NCBI GenBank assembly: GCA_902579105.1
Contig: CACHFM010000006.1
Coordinates: 17,051-81,050, forward strand
Length of the DNA: 64,000 nt
From: an uncultured Pelagibacteraceae bacterium
GTDB lineage: Bacteria; Pseudomonadota; Alphaproteobacteria; Pelagibacterales; Pelagibacteraceae
Direction of reading: 5' to 3'
Below, piece by piece: positions 40,803 through 49,508 of the stretch. Position 1 is the stretch's first letter, and each line of letters begins with the position of its first letter. The translations under genes were made by a program, and so were the position numbers. Under the pieces are notes generated by a model that did not search any database, was not told the origin of the DNA, and worked only from the letters and a program-made list of their open reading frames with translations.

Positions 40803-41543
40803 ATGAATTCAATTTCTGCAAATCTTAATATAATGATCAAAGCAAGTGAAAAAGCCTCAAAAATACTTATTAGAGATTTTGGAGAAGTTGAAAAATTACA
40901 AGTTTCAAAAAAAGGTCCAACTGATTTCGTTTCAAATGCAGATTTAAAAGCTGAAAAAATTATTATTGATGAACTTAAAAAAGCTAAGCCAAACTATTCA
41001 ATTATAAGTGAGGAAAATGGAATAGAAAATAATAAAGACAAAAATAATACATGGATAATTGATCCAATAGATGGAACTATAAATTTTTTGCATGGGGTAC
41101 CTCATTTTGCAATTTCAATAGCTCTTAAAACTAAAAATGAAATAGTTTCAGGTTGTATATTTGATCCAATAAAAGATGAAATATTTTATGCAGAAAAAAA
41201 TATTGGTGCTTTTTTTAATAATCGAAGAATAAGAGTTTCAAATAAAAATCAAATAAACGAATGTTTATTTGTTACTGGAGGAAAAATAAAAAAAAAGTTA
41301 GATATACAATATAGAAGATCTGGAAGTGCTGCTTTAGATATGGCGTATGTTGCAGCGGGAAGATATGATGGATATTTTCAAAACGAATTAAATCTTTGGG
41401 ATATTGCAGCTGGTATTATTCTCATAAAGGAAGCAGGAGGATTAATTAATGAAATAGACCTATCTCAATCAAAAAAATTGAATGTAATCACTTCTACGCC
41501 TAATATTCATCAAAAAATGATAGAAAAAATAAATAACTTTTAA
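40803..41543 (+). CDS. suhB: Inositol monophosphatase family protein
   Basis: A Mg-dependent phosphatase of 246 residues. Metal and substrate motifs are [10 protein letters not shown] near residue 67, [19 protein letters not shown] near 84, and [18 protein letters not shown] near 198. It acts on inositol phosphates or related sugar phosphates. E. coli SuhB also takes part in rRNA transcription and assembly, which would suit its place between efp and rpmE, but that role is an inference. Confidence 0.92.
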   Translation: MNSISANLNIMIKASEKASKILIRDFGEVEKLQVSKKGPTDFVSNADLKAEKIIIDELKKAKPNYSIISEENGIENNKDKNNTWIIDPIDGTINFLHGVPHFAISIALKTKNEIVSGCIFDPIKDEIFYAEKNIGAFFNNRRIRVSNKNQINECLFVTGGKIKKKLDIQYRRSGSAALDMAYVAAGRYDGYFQNELNLWDIAAGIILIKEAGGLINEIDLSQSKKLNVITSTPNIHQKMIEKINNF

Positions 41544-41578
41544 TTGTTTTAAAAAAATCTTTTGCTATAAGTCTCGAT

Positions 41579-41809
41579 ATGAAAAAAGACATACATCCTA
41601 AATACCATGCAATTAAAGTTGAAATGACTGATGGTACTCAATTTGAAACTAAGTCAACTTGGGGATCTGAGGGTGATTTACTAAAACTTGAAATAGATCC
41701 TAAATCACACTCCGCTTGGACTGGTGGAAAACAAAAATTAATGGATAAAGGTAGAATTAGTAAATTTAACAAAAAGTTCCAAAACTTTAAATCAGATAAG
41801 AAAAACTAA
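41579..41809 (+). CDS. rpmE: 50S ribosomal protein L31
   Basis: A 76-residue bL31 protein. It begins [21 protein letters not shown] and has the conserved [25 protein letters not shown]. No CxxC zinc pair is present, so it is the zinc-independent (C-minus) form. A 35-bp gap follows suhB, and the trcR start follows the stop directly. No autoregulatory hairpin was apparent in the short leader. Confidence 0.95.
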   Translation: MKKDIHPKYHAIKVEMTDGTQFETKSTWGSEGDLLKLEIDPKSHSAWTGGKQKLMDKGRISKFNKKFQNFKSDKKN

Positions 41810-42391
41810 ATGTCAAGCGCTCCTTTAATGCCGATGGCTACTGCCGTTTGGTTATTAGAAAACACAACACTAACATTCAAACAAATTGCAAATTTTTGTA
41901 ATCTACATGAAGTTGAAATCCAAGGAATAGCTGATGGAGAAGTTGCAAAAGGAATAAAAGCTTATAATCCAATAATTTCTGGTCAACTCTCTAGAGAAGA
42001 AATTGAATTATCATCAAAAGATGAAAGTCGACCCTTACAAATTAAAAATACTGACATTGAAATATCAAATGCTGAAAAAAAAATTAAAAAATATATACCT
42101 CTTTCTAAAAGACAAGATAAACCAGACTCAGCATTGTGGCTTATAAAACATCATAACATGCTAAAAGATTCTCAAATTGCAAAACTTGTTGGTATAACTA
42201 AAAACTCTGTCACATCAATTAGAAATAAGAGTTATTGGAATTATAATAATCTTAATCCAAAAGACCCTGTTGCATTAAACTTGTTTAGTCAGAAAGATTT
42301 AATTGAAGCATTAGAAAAGGCTGAGAGAAGAATAAAAAGAGAAAAAAAAGAAAAAGAAAAACAAAAACAGGGAAATACGGTACCTGCATAA
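41810..42391 (+). CDS. trcR: Cell-cycle transcriptional regulator TrcR family (DUF1013)
   Basis: A 193-residue DUF1013 protein, a family nearly confined to alphaproteobacteria. Residues 1-60 (MPMATAVWLLENTTLTFKQI..., IQGIADGEVAKGIKAYNPI) form a first helix-turn-helix-like module. A second lies at about 105-150 (SALWLIKHHNMLKDSQIAKL, GITKNSVTSIRNKSYWN). The tail is Lys/Glu-rich. The Caulobacter member is annotated as TrcR. It starts at the base after the rpmE stop. The target genes cannot be inferred. Confidence 0.85.
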   Translation: MSSAPLMPMATAVWLLENTTLTFKQIANFCNLHEVEIQGIADGEVAKGIKAYNPIISGQLSREEIELSSKDESRPLQIKNTDIEISNAEKKIKKYIPLSKRQDKPDSALWLIKHHNMLKDSQIAKLVGITKNSVTSIRNKSYWNYNNLNPKDPVALNLFSQKDLIEALEKAERRIKREKKEKEKQKQGNTVPA

Positions 42392-42442
42392 TGAATAAAA
42401 CTAATAGACATAAAATTATAAAAGTGTTAATTAACAACTTTT

Positions 42443-42649
42443 TTGGAGGTACTTATCAAAATAGAAGTTAAAGATAATAATATAGAACAAGCTTTAAGAG
42501 TTTTAAAAAGAAAACTTCAAAGGGATGGTTTTTTTAAAATAATTAAACTTAAAAATAATTATGAGAAACCTTCTGAAAAGAAAAAAAGAATTCTTCAAGA
42601 AAATATTAAAAGAGTTAAAAAATTAAATAAACTTAAAAATAGAATTTAA
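42443..42649 (+). CDS. rpsU: 30S ribosomal protein S21 (start codon uncertain)
   Basis: bS21, a late-binding small-subunit protein near the anti-Shine-Dalgarno. The body is typical: VKDNNIEQALRVLKRKLQRDGFF, then NNYEKPSEKKKR. The only conventional start is TTG at 42443, giving 68 residues with an extra EVLIK, but it overlaps a perfect GGAGGT at 42445-42450. Family members begin just before the VKDNN segment. That places the start at ATC (42455) or ATA (42461), 4 or 10 nt after the GGAGGT. Either the start is non-canonical or the GGAGGT is coincidental. tRNA-fMet follows 6 bp downstream. Confidence 0.9.
   Translation: MEVLIKIEVKDNNIEQALRVLKRKLQRDGFFKIIKLKNNYEKPSEKKKRILQENIKRVKKLNKLKNRI
42445..42450 (+). 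promoter_or_regulatory. Perfect Shine-Dalgarno at rpsU
   Basis: GGAGGT is fully complementary to the 16S anti-Shine-Dalgarno and stands out because most leaders here lack any such element. It overlaps the TTG at 42443-42445, so it cannot serve that codon. It points to a start at ATC 42455-42457 or ATA 42461-42463. Confidence 0.6.
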
Positions 42650-42655
42650 ATACAT

Positions 42656-42732
<77 letters not shown>

Positions 42733-42739
42733 ACTATAA

Positions 42740-43438
42740 CTAAATTTTAAAATTAGACTTCTTACTATCAGTCAAGAAAGCTTTAACAGTTTCTTTTGTT
42801 AATTGATTAAATGTTTTGCCAAAATTTTCTATTTTTTCAATTATATTAGGAGGAACTGTAATTATATGACAGCCTAATTGTCTTGCTTGTAAATAATTAT
42901 ATGGCTCTCTAACACTTGCCCAAAGTATTTCTACATTATTAAATTTTTTAGCTAAAGCAATACTTTTTCTAAATTCTGGAATTGGATCCTTGCCGGTATC
43001 TCCAGCTCTACCGGCAAATATGGAAACAATTACTTTAGTCTTTTTATTAATTGATTTAAGTATTTTTTTAGTCTGCTCAGAACTATAAACTGCTGTTATA
43101 TTAATTTTGATATTTTGATGATTTAATTCCTTAATAATTTTACCCATAAATTTTCCCTTGGAATTAGTAACGGGAACTTTCACATAAACATTTTTGGCCC
43201 AACTATTTATTTGTTTTGCTTGTCTTTTCATATTTCCATAATCATCGGCAAATACTTCAAGAGAAACTGGTTTATTTTTGCAGATTTTTAAAATTTTTTT
43301 TGAATAAGACTTATAATCTTTTGCCCCAGCTTTTCTCATTAGACTAGGATTTGTGGTAAATCCTTTAACAATTTTTTTTTTATTAAATTTTTTAATTTGA
43401 TTTAATTCTGCTATGTCACAAAATATCTTTGTCTTCAA
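42740..43438 (-). CDS. Transaldolase-family (TalC/fructose-6-phosphate aldolase-like) protein
   Basis: A short transaldolase of 232 residues with the Schiff-base lysine at Lys87 in NVYVKVPVTNS. FCDIAELNQIKKF at the N-terminus, KGFTTNPSLMRKAG near 25, INITAVYSSEQ near 112, and SIFAGRAGDTGKDP near 138 are family motifs. It may be a transaldolase (linking to tkt across the cluster) or a fructose-6-phosphate aldolase; the sequence alone does not decide. It is 8 bp from pntB on the same strand and could be the last gene of the pnt operon. Confidence 0.85.
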   Translation of the reverse strand: MKTKIFCDIAELNQIKKFNKKKIVKGFTTNPSLMRKAGAKDYKSYSKKILKICKNKPVSLEVFADDYGNMKRQAKQINSWAKNVYVKVPVTNSKGKFMGKIIKELNHQNIKINITAVYSSEQTKKILKSINKKTKVIVSIFAGRAGDTGKDPIPEFRKSIALAKKFNNVEILWASVREPYNYLQARQLGCHIITVPPNIIEKIENFGKTFNQLTKETVKAFLTDSKKSNFKI

Positions 43439-43446
43439 TTCTATAC

Positions 43447-44844
43447 CTATAAGTTTTTAGTAATATCCTCAGTCATTTTTTTAGCATCAGCAAATAACAT
43501 TAATGTATTTTCTTTATAAAATAAATCATTATCAATTCCGGCATATCCTGGTGATAAACTTCTTTTTACAAATAATACTGATTTACATTTTTCAACATCT
43601 AATACTGGCATTCCATATATAGGGCTTTGTGGATCTGTTTTTGCAACTGGATTAGTTACATCATTTGCTCCAATCACAAAAGCAACATCTGCATTAGCAA
43701 AATCATTATTTATTTCCTCTAATTCAAATACCTCATCATAAGGAACATTTGCTTCAGCCAATAATACATTCATATGACCTGGCATTCTTCCAGCAACTGG
43801 ATGTATTGCGTAAGATACTTTAATATCATTTTTTTTTAAAGTATCTACCATTTCTCTTAATGCATGTTGAGCCTGAGCTACAGCCATACCATATCCTGGA
43901 ACTATAATAACAGATGAAGCATTTTTCATTAAGAATGCTGCATCATCAGCATTACCACTTTTTACTGGACGTTGTTCTTTATTTTGAGAATTAGAAGATT
44001 TTTCAGTTGCTCCAAATCCTCCTAAAATTACATTAAAAAAAGAGCGGTTCATACCTTTACACATTATGTAAGATAAAATTGCTCCTGACGATCCAACTAA
44101 AGCTCCTGTAATTATTAAGGCAGTATTTTCTAAAGTAAATCCAATTCCCGCAGCAGCCCAACCAGAGTAAGAATTTAACATAGAAATTACAACTGGCATG
44201 TCAGCTCCTCCAATGGGAATTATTAATAAAAAACCAATCAAAAAAGAAACTGTTAATAATATCCAAAATAAATTCGAAGATTGAGATGAACAAAGTAAAT
44301 ATATTAAAACTATTATTGAAATTAATATTAAAGCGTTAAGTAAGTGTTGACCTTTAAATGTTATTGGAGATCCTGACATAATTCCTTGAAGTTTTAAAAA
44401 AGCAATTATTGAACCTGAAAAAGTGATTGCACCTACAGCAGCCCCAATAGACATTTCTATTAAACTTCCCAACTTTATATTACCTGGTGAGCCAAGATTA
44501 AAAGCATCTGGATTAAGAAATGCAGAAATTGCTACAAATACAGCTGCAAGACCAACAAGACTATGAAAGCCAGCAACAAGCTCGGGCATTGCAGTCATGG
44601 GTATCCTATAAGCAATGAAAGCACCTACTAAACCACCTACCAAAAGAAAGATTAGTACAAAAATAAATCCACTGGAAAAATTTCCTATTGAAAAAAATGT
44701 AACCGTAATTGCTATTATCATCCCTAGTATTCCAAATAAATTTCCTTTTCTTGATGTTTCGGGTGACGAAAGACCTCTTAAAGCTAAAATAAACAGAACT
44801 CCTGAAATTAGATAAAAAATTGCTGATAAATTTGCAGATATCAT
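43447..44844 (-). CDS. pntB: NAD(P) transhydrogenase subunit beta
   Basis: The membrane and NADP-binding subunit of the proton-translocating transhydrogenase, which makes NADPH from NADH at the expense of the proton gradient. It has 465 residues. About nine hydrophobic segments occupy residues 1-270. Domain III has SVIIVPGYGMAVAQAQHALRE near 311, HPVAGRMPGHMNVLLAEA near 346, and GANDVTNPVAKTDPQSPIYGMPVL near 391. The start overlaps the stop of the short alpha gene by one base. Confidence 0.97.
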   Translation of the reverse strand: MISANLSAIFYLISGVLFILALRGLSSPETSRKGNLFGILGMIIAITVTFFSIGNFSSGFIFVLIFLLVGGLVGAFIAYRIPMTAMPELVAGFHSLVGLAAVFVAISAFLNPDAFNLGSPGNIKLGSLIEMSIGAAVGAITFSGSIIAFLKLQGIMSGSPITFKGQHLLNALILISIIVLIYLLCSSQSSNLFWILLTVSFLIGFLLIIPIGGADMPVVISMLNSYSGWAAAGIGFTLENTALIITGALVGSSGAILSYIMCKGMNRSFFNVILGGFGATEKSSNSQNKEQRPVKSGNADDAAFLMKNASSVIIVPGYGMAVAQAQHALREMVDTLKKNDIKVSYAIHPVAGRMPGHMNVLLAEANVPYDEVFELEEINNDFANADVAFVIGANDVTNPVAKTDPQSPIYGMPVLDVEKCKSVLFVKRSLSPGYAGIDNDLFYKENTLMLFADAKKMTEDITKNL

Positions 44845-45152
44845 TATTTATCTTTCTTTTTTTTTTTATACATTGCCAACATTCTTTGAGTTACTAAAAA
44901 TCCCCCAAAAATATTTATTGCTGCTAATGATATTGCTAAAAATCCAAATATACTTGATGTATTAAAAACACTATCAGAATTTCCTGCTAAACCTGCAATA
45001 ATTGCACCAACAATAATTACTGAAGAAATTGCATTTGTAACGGACATTAAAGGCGTATGTAAAGAAGGTGTCACACTCCATACAACATAATATCCAATAA
45101 ATATTGAAAGAATAAATATACTTAATCTAAATATAAAAGGGTCTATCTCCAT
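44844..45152 (-). CDS. pntAB: NAD(P) transhydrogenase subunit alpha, membrane part
   Basis: A 102-residue membrane protein corresponding to the C-terminal membrane domain of E. coli PntA, here a separate gene as in other alphaproteobacteria (split alpha1/alpha2). Three to four helices are visible. VVWSVTPSLHTPLMSVTNAIS near residue 24 is the family signature, and NIFGGFLVTQRMLAMYKKK closes it. It lies 4 bp after the soluble alpha gene and overlaps pntB by one base. Confidence 0.95.
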   Translation of the reverse strand: MEIDPFIFRLSIFILSIFIGYYVVWSVTPSLHTPLMSVTNAISSVIIVGAIIAGLAGNSDSVFNTSSIFGFLAISLAAINIFGGFLVTQRMLAMYKKKKKDK

Positions 45153-45156
45153 AATT

Positions 45157-46245
45157 TTACTTAATTAAAGTTTTTTCAATTATTTCATCCTCTAAATTAA
45201 TATTTATTTGATTTTTTTCTTTATCTAACAAATTTGAAACAAAGTTAAATACATTTTTAGAATATAAATTTGAAGCAGATATTGGTAAATTATTAAGAAT
45301 ATTTTTTTCCCCCATAATCTTTATTCCATCCTTAACAATAACTTCATCTACTTTTGTAAACACGGTGTTTCCACCTTGAACCGCTGCTAAATCGTATATA
45401 ACTGATCCAGGTTGCATATTAGCAATCATATGATCTTTAATTATTAAGGGAGCTTTTTTTCCAGGTATTAAAGCAGTGCAAATAACAATATCAATTTTTT
45501 TCAAAGTTTCATTTAATAAATCTTCTTGTTTCTTCTTAAATTCATCAGAAACCTCTTTGGCATAACCTCCCTCGGTTTCTAGATTTTCAGACTCATCCAC
45601 TGTTAAAAATTTTCCTCCTAAACTTTCAACTTGTTCTTTTGATGCCATTCTAACATCTGTTGCAAAAACAATTGCACCCATTCTTTTTGCTGTTGCAATT
45701 GCTTGAAGTCCTGCAACACCAGCTCCAACAACCAAAACTTTTGCTGCAGGAATTGTACCGGCTGCGGTCATCATCATTGGTATAGCTTTTTTAAAATTTG
45801 CAAATGCTTCTATAACTGCCTTATATCCCGCCAAATTTGCTTGGGAAGATAATATATCCATTGACTGAGCTCTTGTTATTCTTGGAAGCAATTCTAAAGA
45901 AAAAATTTTTATATTTTTCTTAACTAAATTTTCTAATTTATCTTTATTATCGTATGGATCAAAAATTCCAATTAAAATTTGATTCTCTTTAATCATTGAA
46001 CACTTTTCATCTGATAATAAACCTAATTGAATTAAAAGATCTACATTGTTAATAATTTCATTTTCATCTTTTAATATTTTTACTCCTAAGCTCGTATATT
46101 CATTATCTGTAATACCTAAATGTTCTCCATAATTTTCAGACAAAGATATTTCAAAACCTAATGATATATATTTTTTTGCAATTTCAGGAGTAATTGATAT
46201 TCTTTTTTCTATATTTTGATTTTCTAAAACTGAACCAATTCTCAT
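45157..46245 (-). CDS. pntAA: NAD(P) transhydrogenase subunit alpha, soluble NAD-binding part
   Basis: A 362-residue protein of the alanine-dehydrogenase/PNT family forming domain I. RISITPEIAKKYISLGFEI lies near residue 14, PRITRAQSMDILSSQANLAGY near 121, and the NAD fold VVGAGVAGLQAIATAKRMGA near 171. ATDVRMASKEQVESLGGKF near 195 carries a mobile-loop-like segment. It is first in pntAA-pntAB-pntB. The start is 86 bp from the rpmJ stop, so an own promoter is possible. Confidence 0.96.
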   Translation of the reverse strand: MRIGSVLENQNIEKRISITPEIAKKYISLGFEISLSENYGEHLGITDNEYTSLGVKILKDENEIINNVDLLIQLGLLSDEKCSMIKENQILIGIFDPYDNKDKLENLVKKNIKIFSLELLPRITRAQSMDILSSQANLAGYKAVIEAFANFKKAIPMMMTAAGTIPAAKVLVVGAGVAGLQAIATAKRMGAIVFATDVRMASKEQVESLGGKFLTVDESENLETEGGYAKEVSDEFKKKQEDLLNETLKKIDIVICTALIPGKKAPLIIKDHMIANMQPGSVIYDLAAVQGGNTVFTKVDEVIVKDGIKIMGEKNILNNLPISASNLYSKNVFNFVSNLLDKEKNQININLEDEIIEKTLIK

Positions 46246-46331
46246 AGTAAGAATATTACATTAAGAAATACGTTATTAGAACTAAAACTTATAAAATAGC
46301 GACAGTTCCACACAGAACAAATTTTTTAAAA

Positions 46332-46457
46332 TTATTTCTGTCTTGCTTTAAATTTTGGATTGATTTTATTTATAACGTAAACACGACCTCTTCTTCTAAC
46401 TAATTTTGAGTTAAGGTCTCTTTTTTTTATAGATTTTAATGAACTTTTAATTTTCAT
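46332..46457 (-). CDS. rpmJ: 50S ribosomal protein L36
   Basis: A 41-residue [23 protein letters not shown]..., with the L36 features [20 protein letters not shown]. It lacks the zinc-binding Cys/His set, so it is the zinc-free form common in alphaproteobacteria. The ATG lies 12 bp after the 3' end of the 5S rRNA gene on the same strand, with no terminator visible between them. Confidence 0.92.
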   Translation of the reverse strand: MKIKSSLKSIKKRDLNSKLVRRRGRVYVINKINPKFKARQK

Positions 46458-46468
46458 AATTTTTTTAA

Positions 46469-46583
46469 TGCCGGCAACGTCCTACTCTCCCGTGCCTTAA
46501 GACAAAGTACCATTGGCGCTGAAGGGCTTGACTTCCGAGTTCGGAATGGGATCGGGTATAACACCTACGCAATAATCACCGGC
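46469..46583 (-). rRNA. rrf: 5S ribosomal RNA
   Basis: Read on the minus strand, the 5' GCCGGTGATTATTG pairs with the 3' TTGCCGGC as helix I. The conserved core CCCGATCCCATTCCGAACTCGG (split here as CCCGATCCCATTCCG and AACTCGG) is intact, as is GGGAGAGTAGGACG near the 3' end. Length is about 115 nt. No 23S or 16S sequence lies on either side; the glycan island starts 52 bp upstream of it. Confidence 0.95.
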
Positions 46584-46635
46584 GTAAGACTTATACCTAT
46601 TTAATTCACATTGTAAATAATGAAAAACAATTGAA

Positions 46636-47553
46636 TTAACTACTTTTAGTTATATTTTTTACGTAATCCTTAAGATGAATGCTGCCAAATAATTTATACA
46701 CTTTATTTGATAAATTCATGCTAGTTAAAGCAGAGGCATATCTTTCACCAGGCCTTGCTGGTAAATATTTAATTTTTGAATTAAACATTTTTGCAACCTG
46801 TATAATGCTGTAACTTTTTTTATTTGAAATACTGTAATGTCTACATTTATTTTTTTTCCAGGCATAGAAACATGCATTAACAGTATCGTTGATATGCGTA
46901 AATCTTCGAGATTGAGTTCCAGGTTTTACAACTGTTAAAGATTTTTTTTTTTTAAATTGATCCTCAAAAATTCCTATTACTGTTGCCATATTTCCTGAAC
47001 ATATTTGCTTAGGACCATAAACATTATAAAAATAAACTACTTCATATTTAAAATTGAACCATTTCTTTAAATTTTCTAACAGTTCAAGATTTTTAGCTTT
47101 TGAGAATGCATAAGGTGAAAGATCTTTATCCAAACCTTTGTTTCCAATACTTGCTGAAGTTGCAGAGTAAATTAATTTAATTTTATTAGAAAAACAAAAA
47201 TTAAAAACTGCATGTGATCCTACTGAATTTGAATTAATACACTCATTCATTTTTAAAAAACTCTGATAAATTCTTGCAAACTCACCAAAATGAAAAAGTG
47301 AATGAATTTTATTTTCATATTTTTTTAGTATTTTTGAAATATTTTTTGTATCTGACTTCAGATACTTTATTCTTTTATTTTTAATATGATTTTTTTTTGT
47401 TCCTGTTGAATAATTATCAAGACTTATAATTCTAAAATTAGTTTTTTTTAAAAAAAGAGAAATTAAATTTGACCCAACAAACCCTGCTCCTCCAGTAACT
47501 ATTATTATATTTTTTAAATTATTTTTTAAATTATTTTTTTTTGTTTTTTTCAT
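46636..47553 (-). CDS. NAD-dependent sugar epimerase/dehydratase (UDP-glucose 4-epimerase-like)
   Basis: An extended SDR protein of 305 residues. The NAD motif is VTGGAGFVGSNLISLFL near residue 19, SLDNYSTG follows near 44, and the catalytic YAFSK is near 149. RRFTHINDTVNACFYAW near 220 and LPARPGERYAS near 268 are typical of UDP-hexose 4-epimerases and related enzymes. The substrate is open. Its start lies 23 bp inside the end of the GDP-fucose synthase gene, so it is last in the 50,179-46,636 run of four overlapping genes. Confidence 0.82.
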   Translation of the reverse strand: MKKTKKNNLKNNLKNIIIVTGGAGFVGSNLISLFLKKTNFRIISLDNYSTGTKKNHIKNKRIKYLKSDTKNISKILKKYENKIHSLFHFGEFARIYQSFLKMNECINSNSVGSHAVFNFCFSNKIKLIYSATSASIGNKGLDKDLSPYAFSKAKNLELLENLKKWFNFKYEVVYFYNVYGPKQICSGNMATVIGIFEDQFKKKKSLTVVKPGTQSRRFTHINDTVNACFYAWKKNKCRHYSISNKKSYSIIQVAKMFNSKIKYLPARPGERYASALTSMNLSNKVYKLFGSIHLKDYVKNITKSS

Positions 47554-48469
47554 AAGAATTGTATGATTTTAAAATAGCATCTGTTAAATTTATTTTAGGC
47601 TTCCATCCATATTTTTTTGCTAAAGATATATTTAAAACTTTTCTAAAAACACCATTAGGTTTTGTTCTATCAAATTTAATAGAAATTTTTTTTTTTAATA
47701 TAATTTTAGACATGAGTTTAGCGTAGTAAATTATGGAATAATCTTTGCCAGTTCCAATATTTATTAATTTATATTTTGTTTTTTTTTTCATAAAAAATAC
47801 ACATGCATCTGCCAAATCATCCACATGTAAGACTTCCCTTTTAGCTTTACCATTGCCCCATAATATTAGCTTGTTTGATTTATTATTTTTTATGTCATAA
47901 ATTTTTTTAATTAAGGCAGGAAAAAAATGAGAATTATTTTCATCATAATTATCATTAGGGCCAAATGTATTTGTTGGCATTAAACATTTGTAATTCAATC
48001 CATATTGTTCATTAAAGCTTTGACACATTTTTATTCCTGCAATTTTAGCAATAGCATAAGCATCATTAGTTTCTTCTAGCTTTCCTTCCAATAAATAATT
48101 TTCTTTTATTGGTTGCTTACTTTTTTTTGGATATACGCAACTTGAACCTAGGAAAATTAAATCTTTTACTCCTGCTAAATATGCTCCATAAATTAAATTT
48201 GTTTGTATTAATAAGTTTTGCGAAATAAACTCGGCTTTATTATCTCTGTTTGAAAGAATTCCTCCAACTTTAGCTGCAGCTATAAATATAAACTTAGGTT
48301 TATTTTTTTTTAAAAAATTATAGACATTTAATTGCTTAGTAAGATCTAATTTTTTTTTACTAATATAGATAAGATTTTTATAACCATTGGCTTTAAGTTT
48401 TCTTAATATCGCACTTCCAACTAGGCCATTATGTCCAGCAACATATATTTTTGATTTTAAATTAATCAT
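47531..48469 (-). CDS. fcl: GDP-L-fucose synthase
   Basis: It converts GDP-4-keto-6-deoxy-mannose to GDP-L-fucose with NADPH. The 312-residue protein has [17 protein letters not shown] near residue 9, [14 protein letters not shown] near 63, [18 protein letters not shown] near 104, and the catalytic YAIAK near 138. [21 protein letters not shown] near 164 follows. It directly follows gmd (8-bp overlap), which supplies its substrate. Confidence 0.93.
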   Translation of the reverse strand: MINLKSKIYVAGHNGLVGSAILRKLKANGYKNLIYISKKKLDLTKQLNVYNFLKKNKPKFIFIAAAKVGGILSNRDNKAEFISQNLLIQTNLIYGAYLAGVKDLIFLGSSCVYPKKSKQPIKENYLLEGKLEETNDAYAIAKIAGIKMCQSFNEQYGLNYKCLMPTNTFGPNDNYDENNSHFFPALIKKIYDIKNNKSNKLILWGNGKAKREVLHVDDLADACVFFMKKKTKYKLINIGTGKDYSIIYYAKLMSKIILKKKISIKFDRTKPNGVFRKVLNISLAKKYGWKPKINLTDAILKSYNSYEKNKKK

Positions 48470-49508
48470 TATTAGTTAAAGATTTTAATTCTGAATTAAC
48501 CATTTCTTTTACTAATAATCTTAAATTTATTTTAGGTTTCCAATTAAGTTCTTTTCTTGCTTTCCTAGAGTCACCAAGCAATGTGTCTACTTCTAATGGC
48601 CTAAAATATTTCTTATCACATTCAATTATACAATTCCCGTTATGATCATAACATTTAGTTTTAATGCCTTTACCTTTCCAAAAAAACTTAAAATTAAGCT
48701 CTTTTAAAACAATATTTACAAAATCTTTTACAGAATATTGTCTTCCTGTTGATATAACATAATCAGAAGGTGTTTTTTTTTGAAGCATTTTCCACATTGC
48801 TACTACAAAATCTTTTGCATGTCCCCAATCTCGTTTTGCATTAAGATTACCTAAATACAATTTTTTTTGATAGCCCATTTTTATTTTACATAGACCATTT
48901 ACAATTTTTTTTGTCACAAACGTTTCTCCTCTCACTGGGCTTTCATGATTAAATAAAATTCCATTACATGCAAAAATTTTATACGCTTCTCTATAATTAA
49001 CAGTTATCCAATGTGCATAAACTTTTGCAACACCATATGGACTCCTTGGATAAAATGGAGTTTTTTCATTTTGTGTAAAGGATTGAACTTTTCCGAACAT
49101 CTCTGAAGTTCCAGCTTGATAGAATTTAGTTTTATTCTCTAAACCATGAAATTTAATGGACTCTAAAATTCTTAATGTTCCAATAGCATCGGCATTAGCT
49201 GTATATTCTGGTACCTCAAACGATACTGCAACATGTGATTGAGCAGCTAAATTATAAATTTCTGTTGGTTGAACTTTTTTTATAATTGCTGAAACAGATA
49301 TAGCGTCTGTAATATCTCCATAATGTAAAAAAAAATTTCTTTTTTTTTCATGTGGATCTTGATAGATATGATCTATTCTTCCTGTATTAAATGATGAAGA
49401 TCTTCTTTTAACACCATGGACTAAGTAATTTTTTTTAATTAGAAAATCAGCTAAATAAGACCCATCTTGTCCTGTAACTCCAAAAATTAAAGCAATTTTT
49501 TTTTTCAT
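48462..49508 (-). CDS. gmd: GDP-mannose 4,6-dehydratase
   Basis: It makes GDP-4-keto-6-deoxy-D-mannose, precursor of GDP-fucose, GDP-rhamnose and others. The 348-residue protein has [14 protein letters not shown] near residue 9, [16 protein letters not shown] near 32, [14 protein letters not shown] near 87, and the YGVAK active site near 158. [17 protein letters not shown] and [14 protein letters not shown] follow. It is paired with fcl downstream. A 10-A tract lies immediately after the start codon. The start overlaps the upstream GT2 gene by 4 bp. Confidence 0.96.
   Translation of the reverse strand: MKKKIALIFGVTGQDGSYLADFLIKKNYLVHGVKRRSSSFNTGRIDHIYQDPHEKKRNFFLHYGDITDAISVSAIIKKVQPTEIYNLAAQSHVAVSFEVPEYTANADAIGTLRILESIKFHGLENKTKFYQAGTSEMFGKVQSFTQNEKTPFYPRSPYGVAKVYAHWITVNYREAYKIFACNGILFNHESPVRGETFVTKKIVNGLCKIKMGYQKKLYLGNLNAKRDWGHAKDFVVAMWKMLQKKTPSDYVISTGRQYSVKDFVNIVLKELNFKFFWKGKGIKTKCYDHNGNCIIECDKKYFRPLEVDTLLGDSRKARKELNWKPKINLRLLVKEMVNSELKSLTNND

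Noticed and set aside
42422..42440. Hairpin sequestering the rpsU Shine-Dalgarno
   Set aside because: The AAGTGTTAATTAACAACTT stretch is only partly self-complementary, and no CCUCC-like partner for GGAGGT lies in the leader.
46246..46331. Additional small gene or RNA between pntAA and rpmJ
   Set aside because: The 86 bp show no convincing ORF, hairpin or motif.
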